The notes beneath the pieces were generated by a model. It was not told the origin of the DNA and made no database searches. It saw nothing but the letters and a program-made list of their open reading frames with translations. This document shows positions 50,758-59,317 of a stretch of DNA of 64,000 nt, one piece after another (positions within the stretch are counted from its first letter, which is position 1; every line of letters starts with the position of its first letter). Position numbers and translations under genes: made by a program. Source of the stretch: Lachnospiraceae bacterium (lineage in GTDB: Bacteria; Bacillota; Clostridia; Lachnospirales; Lachnospiraceae); assembly GCA_900770345.1 (NCBI GenBank), contig CAAGKF010000191.1, positions 1-64,000 of the forward strand, in the 5' to 3' direction.

Positions 50758-51921
50758 CTACACCGCGTAATAATCATGGACCATCAGTGCCATGGAGAGA
50801 TAGATGCGGGTGTAGTAGTCATTGAAATTGATGCCGCACAGCTCCGTGATGGTCTGGATGCGGTTGATCAGGGTGTGGCGGTGGATGAAAAGCCGCCTGG
50901 CGGTGTGGGTAATATTGCAGTTTTCCGACAGATAGATGCGGATCGTATGGACATAGTTTGTGCGGCTGTTCCGATCCTTGTTCAGCAGTACCTGGAGAGC
51001 CTGGTTTTCCAGAGCAAAGGAGCGGTTGTTCTGATAGAGAAAGCCGAACATTTTAATAAAGGTATAGTTGTCAAAGGGGCATACACCGCGCTTGGCTTCG
51101 ATGCTGCTTAACAGATGAATACATTTTACCGCATGGCGGAAGGCCAGTGACAGACCCTCCAGGGAGATCAGACGGTCGATGCCGGCATAAAGGCTGATGC
51201 CTTCTTTTTCAGACAGAAAGATCAGCTGGATCTGCAGGTCATAGGCTGCCGCCTGCATCTGGTATTCCTCGGGAAAAGTGAGACAAAAAACAGCCTGACC
51301 GTCTTTTGTTTTCTCCCAGAGGCAGCGGGAGGCGTGGGAGGAGAGAAAGGAGCGAATCTGTTCCAGAGCGTTTGAAAGCCCGTCGCGGTCTGTCACGAAG
51401 GCATTTGCCGGGGAGAGACAGAACAGGTAGGTCCTGATATTTTCCGGATGGCGCAGGGCGGGAGATTCCGCCAGCTTCTGGCGCATAACAGGATAGAAGT
51501 AGTCGTAATCCAGATAGGTGCGCCCGTCGGTATCGGAATCCTTGGTAATGGCGTCGATCAGCACATGAAGAATTTCCGAAAAGGAATACCGGGCCGGAAG
51601 CTCCAGAACGGGGAACTGATATTCGTTGGCGGCGTCGATGATGAAAGGTGGAATTTTGTCAACGTAGTAGCCGGTCTGGATCATAATCCCGGAAACTCCC
51701 CGGGATTTCAGACGGGATATGAGATTTTTATGGCGCTCGTAATCAGACAGATCATAGCCTGTGGTGATCAGAAGCTCCCCCTTTTTGATAGTGTCAGGGG
51801 TATCCAGAATTTCCATCACATTAACCCAGCTGACTGTATTGCCTGCGTTTTCCCTGCCGGCTGCCAGCTGGGTTCCTGCAAACAGATTTTTGTCAATAAT
51901 GTCCTTGATAGTCAGCGCCAT
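50758..51921 (-). CDS. PucR family transcriptional regulator
   Basis: 387 residues from ATG 51921, seven bases after AGGAGGA; an upstream ATG at 51942 is less well placed. The N-terminal PucR domain (about 3-125) reads LTIKDIIDKNLFAGTQLAAG and ITTGYDLSDYERHKNLISRL. The C-terminal PucR-type helix-turn-helix (about 325-385) reads IRIYLSENCNITHTARRLFIHRHTL then NRIQ. Family members sense purine breakdown products, amino acids or other metabolites. It lies between the racemase-like gene it shares promoter elements with and the divergent dehydrogenase operon, the likely regulon. Confidence 0.88.
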   Translation of the reverse strand: MALTIKDIIDKNLFAGTQLAAGRENAGNTVSWVNVMEILDTPDTIKKGELLITTGYDLSDYERHKNLISRLKSRGVSGIMIQTGYYVDKIPPFIIDAANEYQFPVLELPARYSFSEILHVLIDAITKDSDTDGRTYLDYDYFYPVMRQKLAESPALRHPENIRTYLFCLSPANAFVTDRDGLSNALEQIRSFLSSHASRCLWEKTKDGQAVFCLTFPEEYQMQAAAYDLQIQLIFLSEKEGISLYAGIDRLISLEGLSLAFRHAVKCIHLLSSIEAKRGVCPFDNYTFIKMFGFLYQNNRSFALENQALQVLLNKDRNSRTNYVHTIRIYLSENCNITHTARRLFIHRHTLINRIQTITELCGINFNDYYTRIYLSMALMVHDYYAV

Positions 51922-51986
51922 GATAGATCCTCCTGCCGTCACCGGAAAATACCCATGGGATTCCCGGAAATGTGATTTTTGAGGGT

Positions 51987-52015
51987 ATTATACGTGAATG
52001 CCTTCGGAAAGTCAA
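51987..52015 (-). promoter_or_regulatory. Promoter of pucR
   Basis: Minus strand: TTGACT (52010-52015), 17 bases, TATAAT (51987-51992). It starts 66 bases before the gene. Confidence 0.8.
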
Positions 52016-52026
52016 TTGCACTTTCG

Positions 52027-52036
52027 ACAAAATGTC
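52027..52036. promoter_or_regulatory. Putative regulator site between pucR and the dehydrogenase operon
   Basis: ACAAAATGTC lies 11 bases upstream of the pucR -35 and about 107 bases before the dehydrogenase start. GAAAGT/ACTTTC arms (52007-52025) form an inverted repeat beside it. Confidence 0.4.
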
Positions 52037-52142
52037 CAGTGTCAGTCCTCTTTTCCATAACAAGATGTACCTTGCCCGGGGGGAAAAAACTATTTAAGAT
52101 AAATGCATAACGGAAACCCGGATGCAGAAGGGAGCGGACGCA

Positions 52143-53174
52143 ATGAAGAAAAAAGTACTGGTAACAGAACCGATCAACGAAATGGGAACAAAGCTTCTGG
52201 AGGAACATGGCTGTGAGGTGGTAATGGGCACGGGAATCGACAGGGATACTCTGATTGCCGAGGGGAAGGACTGTGAGGGAATCCTGACGAGAAATGCCCA
52301 TCTGACAGGTGAGATCATGGATCAGTGTCCGGAGCTTAAAGTGATCTCCATGCATGGAGTGGGTGTGGACTGCATCGACGTGGAGGCGGCTACGGAGCGC
52401 GGCATTCAGGTGACCAATGCGGCTCAGTCCAATCAGAGCGCTGTAGCAGAGTATACCATCGGCCTGATTCTGATGCTGGCCAAGGGCTCTATCGGCTACA
52501 ACAATGAATTTAAGGTGGGCAACATGGAAGTGCGCAAGCGTCTGGGAGAAAATGTTTCGGGAAAGACTCTGGGCATTATCGGCATGGGAAATATCGGTAC
52601 TCAGGTGGCCAAAATGGCCTGTTATGGTCTGAATATGAAGGTGGTGGGATACAGCCGCCGTATTACCTCCGATGAGAAGCTGGAGTACTGTACACTGACA
52701 AAGGATATGAGAAAGCTGATCTCTCAGTCGGATTACCTGTCGCTGCACCTGCCGGGAAGCAGGGATACCAGGCATATGATCGGGGCAGAGCAGCTGTCCT
52801 GGATGAAAGAAACAGCCTATCTGGTAAATACAGGCAGAGGAGAGGTGGTGGATGAGGCTGCCCTGATCCGGCTTCTTCAGGAAAAGAAGATCCGGGGGGC
52901 TGCTCTGGATGTATTTGAGGGAAATCTTCCGAAAAGAGATAATCCTCTGCTTTCTATGGACAATGTGATCGTAACGCCTCATACAGCTGCATTTACCATT
53001 GAGGCTCTCCAGAGAATGGCTTATCAGGCTGCTCTGGGTGTAGTGGAGGTGCTGGAAGGAAAACCCATCTCCTATCCGGTAAATCATCTGCACAACAGCT
53101 TTGAGGACGGAAAGGAGGTATCCAACGTAATGGATTATTTTCGTTACGAATTTGGGTACGGGACGGGAAAATAG
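52143..53174 (+). CDS. D-2-hydroxyacid dehydrogenase (phosphoglycerate dehydrogenase-like)
   Basis: 343 residues from ATG 52143, with AGGGAG upstream. An NAD-dependent D-2-hydroxyacid dehydrogenase. The Rossmann motif GIIGMGNIGTQVAKMA lies at about 149-164, with NTGRGEVVDEAALI (about 232-245) and PHTAAFTIEALQRMA near 280-294 holding the catalytic His. It reduces 2-oxo acids to D-2-hydroxy acids or the reverse; hydroxypyruvate or phosphoglycerate-like substrates are possible. There is no C-terminal ACT domain, so it is probably not the serine-pathway SerA. It is first gene of a four-gene operon with a second dehydrogenase 2 bases later. Confidence 0.86.
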   Translation: MKKKVLVTEPINEMGTKLLEEHGCEVVMGTGIDRDTLIAEGKDCEGILTRNAHLTGEIMDQCPELKVISMHGVGVDCIDVEAATERGIQVTNAAQSNQSAVAEYTIGLILMLAKGSIGYNNEFKVGNMEVRKRLGENVSGKTLGIIGMGNIGTQVAKMACYGLNMKVVGYSRRITSDEKLEYCTLTKDMRKLISQSDYLSLHLPGSRDTRHMIGAEQLSWMKETAYLVNTGRGEVVDEAALIRLLQEKKIRGAALDVFEGNLPKRDNPLLSMDNVIVTPHTAAFTIEALQRMAYQAALGVVEVLEGKPISYPVNHLHNSFEDGKEVSNVMDYFRYEFGYGTGK

Positions 53175-53176
53175 AG

Positions 53177-54175
53177 ATGGAAAAGATGAAGGTACTGGCA
53201 TTTTGTGCCGATGCGGAAGATAAGGACAGTTATGAAAAGTACGGGGAAGGACTTCTGGAGGTCGATACGGAACCCCGGGCGCTCACGGCGGAAAATGCGG
53301 AGCTTGTTAAGGGGTATGAGGCAGTAATCATTCTCACCAGATGCTTCATCACCGGAGAACTGGCCAGGAAGCTGGCAGAGTACGGTGTAAGGTATGTGCT
53401 GACCCGTTCTGCCGGTTATGATCATATGGACATAAAGGCCATAAGGCAGGCGGGACTTCGGGCTGCCAATGTGGCTCTGTACTCGCCAAATGCCATTTCG
53501 GAGCATGTATGTATGACAGCTTTGATGATGATCCGCAACATGAAGCGTCAGCTGCGGATGATCAGTGATGGAGATTACTCTCTGAAGGGGATAAAAGGCC
53601 GGGAACTGCGGAAGATGACGGTAGGAATTGTCGGCGCGGGACGGATCGGCTTTGAAACAATAAAAATTTTTCGATCTTTTACTCCGGATCTGCTGGTTTA
53701 TGATATGATAGAGAGGAACGATGTAAAAGAATACGCTTCCTATGTATCTCTTGAAGAATTATATGAGCGCAGCGATATGATCATTTATCATTGTCCTCTG
53801 ACAGAGGAAAATTATCATATGGTAAATGAAAAGACCATTGCCGGAATGAAAGAAGGAGTTATTCTGATCAATCCGGCCAGAGGCGGGCTGTGGGATTACA
53901 AAGCCGTATATGAGAATCTGAAGACGGGACGGATCGGTTCAGTTGCCTTTGATGTGTATGAGACAGAGAAGAACTACCTTCGCAGGCAGGTGCCGCCGGA
54001 GGAATTGAAGGATGAGGTTCTGACAGGCCTTATTCGTCACGAGAGAGCGATCTATACGGCTCATTCGGCATTTTTTACGGATGCTGCCATTGAAAACATG
54101 TTTGAGGTGACAGCAAAAAATCTGCTGGAGTACCGGAAAAAAGGCAGCTGCGGCAACGAGCTTACCGACAGGTGA
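53177..54175 (+). CDS. D-lactate dehydrogenase-like 2-hydroxyacid dehydrogenase
   Basis: 332 residues of the D-lactate dehydrogenase/VanH branch. LTRSAGYDHMDIKAI (about 73-87), GIVGAGRIGFETIKIF (about 151-166), NPARGGLWDYKAV and a HSAFFTDAAI catalytic-His block (about 295-304) are visible. It reduces 2-oxo acids such as pyruvate or branched-chain oxo acids to D-2-hydroxy acids. Two bases separate it from the first dehydrogenase, so the pair is made together. The C-terminal region near 265-290 (LRRQVPPEELKDEVL) is normal for D-LDH. The substrate is unknown; fermentative use with the aminotransferase seems likely. Confidence 0.86.
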   Translation: MEKMKVLAFCADAEDKDSYEKYGEGLLEVDTEPRALTAENAELVKGYEAVIILTRCFITGELARKLAEYGVRYVLTRSAGYDHMDIKAIRQAGLRAANVALYSPNAISEHVCMTALMMIRNMKRQLRMISDGDYSLKGIKGRELRKMTVGIVGAGRIGFETIKIFRSFTPDLLVYDMIERNDVKEYASYVSLEELYERSDMIIYHCPLTEENYHMVNEKTIAGMKEGVILINPARGGLWDYKAVYENLKTGRIGSVAFDVYETEKNYLRRQVPPEELKDEVLTGLIRHERAIYTAHSAFFTDAAIENMFEVTAKNLLEYRKKGSCGNELTDR

Positions 54176-54212
54176 GGAGCTTTCGTAAGTACAGAAAGGG
54201 AGAGTGGAGGAT

Positions 54213-55454
54213 ATGGAAAAAAATCGTTCAATATTTGAAGAACCGGAGCGTCTGAAAAACGTACAGTTTTCAGCCATCAGAACTATGCTTGACAAGGCGG
54301 CTGCCTTAAGGAGCCGGGGGATCTCGGTGATCGCCCTCAGCGCCGGGGAGCCTAATTTCAATACGCCGGAGCGGATCAAAAAGGAGACCATAAAAGCCAT
54401 AGAGCAGAATTATACTCATTATGGCTCCAACCGGGGACTTCCGAGACTCCGGGAGATCGTTGCGGAGCACATCAGGGAACAGACAGGTGTAAGCTATGAC
54501 CCAGCTTCTGAGATCGTATTTACTACAGGAGGAGCAGAAGCTCTGAATAATATCATTCTGGCCACGGTGGATCAGGGGGATGAGGTCATTGTTCTTTCAC
54601 CGGCTTTTGTCAGCTACAAAAACCTGGTAAATCTGTGTCGGGGAGTCTGCGTAGAGGTGCCTTTAAAGCCGGAAAAGGGCTTTCAGATCGATCTGGAGGA
54701 TGTGAAAGCAGCCATCACGCCGAAAACAAAAATGATCATAATGAATAATCCCAATAATCCTACGGGTGCTGTTTACCGGAAGGAGGATCTGGAGCAGTTA
54801 AGCCGTCTGGTGATCGGGAATAATCTGCTGCTTCTGGCAGATGAAATGTACAGCAGCCTGGTGTACGAGGGAGAGTTCGTTTCCATGGCCTCTTTCCCGG
54901 GGATGAAGGAGCATGCAATTATTGTAAACGGCTTTTCCAAGACCTATGCCATGACTGGCTGGAGGCTGGGATATCTGCAGGCAGACAGGCGCCTGGTGAC
55001 CCATATCATGAAGGTTCATCAGTACAGCTCTACCTGTTCCCCCACCTTTATCCAGGTGGGAATGGCGGCGGCTATGGACTGTCAGGAGACGAAAAATGAG
55101 GTGGAAGCCATGGTGGAGGCTTTCCGCAGAAGACGGGAGCTCGTCATCGAAAGGCTGGAGCAGGTTCCGGGCATCGCTTTTATTAAGCCTCAGGGAGCCT
55201 TCTATGTGATGGCGGATGTATCTGCACTGGGAATGACAGGAGAGGAATTTGCCGCCCTTCTGCTGGAGAAAAAGCAGGTGGCTGTGATCCCGGCTGTCAG
55301 CCTGGGAAAGGGTGATGCCTGCCGTGACTTTATCCGGATCTCCTTTGCGGCGTCGGAGGATGATATCGCGGAGGGAACGGAAAGGATGAAGGCGTTGGCG
55401 GAGGAGATCCTGGCCGGCGGAAGAAAAGCTCCGGGAAAAGAAAAGGAGAGATGA
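54213..55454 (+). CDS. Pyridoxal-phosphate aminotransferase, class I/II
   Basis: 413 residues from ATG 54213, nine bases after AAAGGGAGAG; the GTG at 54204 is in frame but sits on the ribosome site. Fold-type I aminotransferase of the aspartate/aromatic group: ALSAGEPNFNTPERI (about 45-59), NPNNPTGAVY, the PLP-lysine Lys243 in GFSKTYAMTGWRLGY and FIRISFAAS with the carboxylate-binding Arg near 376. It interconverts an amino acid and its 2-oxo acid. The operon order dehydrogenase, dehydrogenase, aminotransferase, carrier suggests a route from an amino acid through its oxo acid to an exported D-hydroxy acid, or the reverse. Confidence 0.9.
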   Translation: MEKNRSIFEEPERLKNVQFSAIRTMLDKAAALRSRGISVIALSAGEPNFNTPERIKKETIKAIEQNYTHYGSNRGLPRLREIVAEHIREQTGVSYDPASEIVFTTGGAEALNNIILATVDQGDEVIVLSPAFVSYKNLVNLCRGVCVEVPLKPEKGFQIDLEDVKAAITPKTKMIIMNNPNNPTGAVYRKEDLEQLSRLVIGNNLLLLADEMYSSLVYEGEFVSMASFPGMKEHAIIVNGFSKTYAMTGWRLGYLQADRRLVTHIMKVHQYSSTCSPTFIQVGMAAAMDCQETKNEVEAMVEAFRRRRELVIERLEQVPGIAFIKPQGAFYVMADVSALGMTGEEFAALLLEKKQVAVIPAVSLGKGDACRDFIRISFAASEDDIAEGTERMKALAEEILAGGRKAPGKEKER

Positions 55455-56386
55455 AAAACGATATGGATGGAATAAGGGAAATGGCAACTCTGCAGGGCAC
55501 GCTTCTTTTGCTGCTTCTGCTGGGAACGGTAGCAAGAAAAATGAAGATTATATCTGACGGAGGCAAGAAGACCCTGACGGACCTTCTGATCACCTTTATT
55601 CTGCCCTGCAATATTATAAATTCATTTCGGATCGAATTTTCCGTGGAGGTTCTTCAGAAATGTTTTATTGTTCTGGTGATCGCTCTTTTGATCCAGATCA
55701 TGTGCATGGGACTTGCCGGCTGTCTGTTCAACCGGACAGAGAAATCCCACAAGGCCGTTCTGCAGTATGCCACCGTCTGTTCCAACGCCGGTTTTATGGG
55801 CAATCCCATTGCGGAGACACTTTACGGCGGGATGGGGCTTTTGTATGCTTCGGTATATCTGATTCCTCAGCGAATCGTCATGTGGTCTGCCGGAATTTCT
55901 TATTTTACCCATGAAACAAGCTGGAAGAAATCCTTAAAGCGGGTGGCGGTTCACCCCTGCGTGATCGCGGTTTATATCGGTATGTTTCTGATGCTGACCG
56001 GTCTTGTGCTGCCTCAGTTTCTGGTGAAAGGCCTTACACAGGCCGGCGGCTGCTGTACCACTATTTCCATGGTGGTTATCGGAACAATCCTTGCGGAGAT
56101 CGATTTGAGAAGTATGATCGACTGGGAAATCCTGAAATATTCGGCTCTTCGGCTTCTGATCATTCCGGGGATCGTGCTGGCAGGCTGCTTCTTCTGCGGT
56201 CTGGACCAGCTGACAACGGGCGTGTCGGTGATCCTGGCGGGCATGCCGGCCGGAAGCACTACGGCGATTCTGGCCTCCAAATATGAGGGAGATGAGAAGT
56301 TTGCCACAAAATGTGTGGTTGCCAGCACGATCCTTTCCTTCCTTACAGTCCCGATACTGTTTCTGGCAGTGAGAAGTCTGATGTAA
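55451..56386 (+). CDS. AEC family (auxin efflux carrier-like) transporter
   Basis: 311 residues, about ten membrane segments. The start overlaps the aminotransferase stop by four bases (ATGA), indicating coupling. The AEC pattern FILPCNIINSF (about 37-47), TVCSNAGFMGNPI (about 109-121) and a second-half GMPAGSTTAILASKYEGDE (about 270-288) are present. Bacterial members move malate, malonate or other carboxylates. It is last gene of the 2-hydroxyacid operon, so it probably carries the hydroxy- or oxo-acid substrate or product. A hairpin without a rightward T-run follows. Confidence 0.87.
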   Translation: MKNDMDGIREMATLQGTLLLLLLLGTVARKMKIISDGGKKTLTDLLITFILPCNIINSFRIEFSVEVLQKCFIVLVIALLIQIMCMGLAGCLFNRTEKSHKAVLQYATVCSNAGFMGNPIAETLYGGMGLLYASVYLIPQRIVMWSAGISYFTHETSWKKSLKRVAVHPCVIAVYIGMFLMLTGLVLPQFLVKGLTQAGGCCTTISMVVIGTILAEIDLRSMIDWEILKYSALRLLIIPGIVLAGCFFCGLDQLTTGVSVILAGMPAGSTTAILASKYEGDEKFATKCVVASTILSFLTVPILFLAVRSLM

Positions 56387-56393
56387 AAAGACA

Positions 56394-56427
56394 GAAAAAA
56401 CGGCAGGTGGGTTAATCCCATCTGCCG
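56394..56427 (-). terminator. Terminator of the glgP operon (minus strand)
   Basis: CGGCAGGTGGG pairs with CCCATCTGCCG (11 bp); on the minus strand six T residues follow. The stop codon of the 128-residue gene lies in the loop. Confidence 0.75.
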
Positions 56428-56798
56428 TCGTTCATTCTTGAGGCTTTGTCCTCGGCGTAATACAGATTCCAGACTACCATGTAGAGCTGCAGTGTGCGGT
56501 CATCCTCGCAGTATATCCGGATCTCCTCCGGGTATGGATTGGCCGCCTGAAATTCCCTCATGGTTTTATAGACAATGGAGATTGCCTGGAACATGGCGGA
56601 ATTCTGCTCTGCCGGAGGAATGGAGGGGAACAGAAGGGTTGAAATCTTCTGTCCGGCTGCCTTTTCCAGGGCAGACTGATAAATCTCTTCCAGAATTTTC
56701 ATATTTTCAGGGGACGGAAGCTCGGTGAGAACCGCGGCCTCCGCCGGAGTTCCGTCCTGTTCATTCAGAGAACCCTTTAATACTTTGATCGATGCCAT
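56412..56798 (-). CDS. Hypothetical protein with macro-domain-like C-terminal end
   Basis: 128 residues, 17 bases downstream of glgP and probably co-transcribed. The C-terminal half (ISTLLFPSIPPAEQNSAM then FQAISIVYKTMREFQAANP then EEIRIYC) recalls the last third of macro domains, where ADP-ribose is bound. The N-terminal loops that would hold ADP-ribose are not obvious, so it may be a degenerate or minimal relative. There is no signal peptide or membrane segment. The link with glycogen phosphorylase suggests a role in carbon-storage control, but that is position alone. Confidence 0.6.
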   Translation of the reverse strand: MASIKVLKGSLNEQDGTPAEAAVLTELPSPENMKILEEIYQSALEKAAGQKISTLLFPSIPPAEQNSAMFQAISIVYKTMREFQAANPYPEEIRIYCEDDRTLQLYMVVWNLYYAEDKASRMNDGRWD

Positions 56799-56815
56799 GA
56801 ATATGATATCCTTTC

Positions 56816-59101
56816 TTATTGTTTTTCTTCAGACAGCTTCCAGATATCCCTGTCATATTCGGCGATTGTGCGGTCGGAAGAGAAGAAGCCGGCCTTGCTG
56901 ATGTTGACCAGCATCTTTTTCGCCCAGCCGGTACGGTCCTCGTAATCGCTGTAAGCCTGCTCTCTGGCCTGGCAGTAAGCCTTGAAATCCGGGAAGGTCA
57001 TGAACCAGTCCTTGTTCAGAAGCTCCTTGTACAGGCGTTCCAGATTTTCTTTGCAGCCCACAGCCATCATTTCCGGTCCGACGATAAAGTCAACGGCTTC
57101 CCTTAAGTCCGCGTCAGCCTTGTAGTAATCTCTGGAGCAGTAGCTGCCATTCTTGTAGCGGTCGATTACGGTTTCACTGGAGTCACCGAAGATATAGATA
57201 TTGTCGTCGCCTACCAGTTCATGGATCTCCACATTAGCTCCGTCATCAGTTCCGAGAGTCACGGCGCCGTTCAGCATGAACTTCATATTTCCGGTGCCGC
57301 TGGCTTCCTTGGAGGCCAGAGAGATCTGCTGAGAGATGTCGCAGGCCGGGATCAGCTTTTCAGCCAGAGTTACATTGTAGTTGCTGACCATAACCACATT
57401 CAGGTAAGGCTTTACCTCCTCATCGCGGGAAATAATATCCTGGAGACAGAGGATCATATGGATGATGTCCTTGGCGATAACATAAGCCGGAGCGGCCTTG
57501 GCTCCGAAGATCGCGGTGATCGGAGTGGTGGGGCGTTTGCCCTTCTTGATCTCCAGATATTTGTGCACCAGATACAGGGCGTTCATCTGCTGACGCTTGT
57601 ATTCATGGAGTCTCTTGATCTGGATGTCAAAAATGGAATCCGGATTGATCTCGATGCCCTGTGTTTCCTGCAAATAGGAGGCCAGCTCCTGTTTTTTGCC
57701 CTCCTTGATGGCAAGCAGGCGGTGAAGAAGCTTCATATTCCTGGTAATTTCCGGTGCGTTCAGGTTCTCCAGAGCCATGGCATCCTTTTTGAATTCGTCG
57801 CCGATCTGTTCGCTGATGAATGCGGTCAGCTCCGGATTGCAGTGGAGCAGCCATCTGCGGAAGGTGATGCCGTTTGTCTTGTTATTGAACTTTTCCGGAT
57901 ACAGCTTGTAGAAATTGTTCAGCTCCACATCCTTTAAAATTTCCGTGTGCAGAGCGGCAACTCCGTTTACGCTGAAGCCGTAGTGGATATCCATATGAGC
58001 CATATGGACACGGTCATTTTTATCGATAATAGCTACGGAGGTATCCTCAAATCTGCGGCGTACCTTGTCATCCAGGATCTCCATGATGGGGATCAGCTGG
58101 GGAACGGCCTTTTTGAAGAAATCCATGGGCCATGTCTCCAGAGCCTCCGCAAGAATGGTGTGGTTTGTGTAGGCACAGGTACGGCTTACAACATCAATGG
58201 CGTCGTCCAGCTCCATTCCGTGCTCTGTGGTCAGCAGGCGGATCAGCTCCGGGATCACCATGGTGGGATGGGTATCATTGATCTGGATCACAGCATAGTC
58301 CGGCAGATCGTAAAGATCGGAACCCTTGGCAATGGCTTCATCCAGGATCAGACGCGCGCCGTTGCTTACCATAAAGTACTGCTGATAGATGCGCAGCAGA
58401 CGGCCCGCGTCATCGCTGTCATCGGGATAGAGGAACAGAGTCAGATTCTTTGCGATCTCTGTCTTGTCGAAGGAAATGCCTTCCTCTACCAGGGATTCGT
58501 CGATGGTCTCCACGTCGAACAGATGGAGCTTGTTGGTGCGGTTGTTGTAGCCGGTCACTTCGATATCATACATACGGGAGGTCAGGGTAAAGCCCTTAAA
58601 AGGAACCTTGTAGGTCACATCTGTCTTTGTCAGCCAGGAGGTATCGGTGATCCAGGGGTTGGGTGTTTCTTCCTGCTTATTGTCTTTAAACAGCTGGCGG
58701 AAAAGGCCGAAATGATAGTTTAATCCGATGCCGTCTCCGTTTAAGCCCAGAGTGGCGATGGAATCCAGAAAACAGGCTGCCAGGCGTCCAAGTCCGCCGT
58801 TGCCCAGTGAAGGCTCCGGTTCAATCTCTTCCACGGCACTTAAGTTTTTTCCGTGGGAAGCCAGGATGGCTTTAACATCCTCGTATATTCCCAGATTGAT
58901 CATATTGTTAGACAGAAGCTTGCCGATCAGAAATTCGGCGGAAATATAATAAAGCTTCTTTTTTCCTTCGCTGCTGTGTTTCTTTTTGGCCATTTCCTGT
59001 ACCAGGGAGAGAAGGCCGGTGTAAAGCTCCTCGTCAGAGCAGAGAGCCAGGTCCTTTTTGCAGGCGGCTGTTAATTTTGCTTCTATTTCAGATCTGTTCA
59101 T
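56816..59101 (-). CDS. glgP: Glycogen/starch/alpha-glucan phosphorylase
   Basis: 761 residues, slightly shorter than the usual 800-840 but complete. Family blocks: EPSLGNGGLGRLAACFLDS (about 98-116), INDTHPTMVIPEL (about 274-286), and the PLP site ASKEASGTGNMKFMLNGA (about 604-621, Lys of NMKF). It splits alpha-1,4-glucan with phosphate to glucose-1-phosphate in the cytoplasm. AAAGGAAG precedes ATG 59101. Divergent from an AraC regulator, which in turn precedes 4-alpha-glucanotransferase, so the three form a maltodextrin/glycogen use unit. Confidence 0.96.
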   Translation of the reverse strand: MNRSEIEAKLTAACKKDLALCSDEELYTGLLSLVQEMAKKKHSSEGKKKLYYISAEFLIGKLLSNNMINLGIYEDVKAILASHGKNLSAVEEIEPEPSLGNGGLGRLAACFLDSIATLGLNGDGIGLNYHFGLFRQLFKDNKQEETPNPWITDTSWLTKTDVTYKVPFKGFTLTSRMYDIEVTGYNNRTNKLHLFDVETIDESLVEEGISFDKTEIAKNLTLFLYPDDSDDAGRLLRIYQQYFMVSNGARLILDEAIAKGSDLYDLPDYAVIQINDTHPTMVIPELIRLLTTEHGMELDDAIDVVSRTCAYTNHTILAEALETWPMDFFKKAVPQLIPIMEILDDKVRRRFEDTSVAIIDKNDRVHMAHMDIHYGFSVNGVAALHTEILKDVELNNFYKLYPEKFNNKTNGITFRRWLLHCNPELTAFISEQIGDEFKKDAMALENLNAPEITRNMKLLHRLLAIKEGKKQELASYLQETQGIEINPDSIFDIQIKRLHEYKRQQMNALYLVHKYLEIKKGKRPTTPITAIFGAKAAPAYVIAKDIIHMILCLQDIISRDEEVKPYLNVVMVSNYNVTLAEKLIPACDISQQISLASKEASGTGNMKFMLNGAVTLGTDDGANVEIHELVGDDNIYIFGDSSETVIDRYKNGSYCSRDYYKADADLREAVDFIVGPEMMAVGCKENLERLYKELLNKDWFMTFPDFKAYCQAREQAYSDYEDRTGWAKKMLVNISKAGFFSSDRTIAEYDRDIWKLSEEKQ

Positions 59102-59317
59102 TGTGATCTTCCTTTCTGATGAAAAACAATTGAAACTTAAAAGTCAATAATGACATTTTCGTACTATTCTATACTAATGGAGACGCAAAAACTTGCATAA
59201 TTGTGTTATAATATAATACAATACTATCATAAACCTGTCGAAAATGGAAAAAGAAGGGAGTTTGGGGCCGATGCGGAAGGAAGCGGCGGAGGTCCGGCAG
59301 AGGGGAGGAAAAGAAGG

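Noticed and set aside
51939..53201. Long open frame of 420 codons on the minus strand
   Set aside because: It lies opposite the well-supported dehydrogenase gene, has no ribosome site and reads as low-complexity His/Ser/Leu-rich text.
53177..54175. VanH-type resistance dehydrogenase
   Set aside because: It belongs to the same family branch, but the operon partners are an aminotransferase and a carrier, not a D-Ala-D-Lac ligase.
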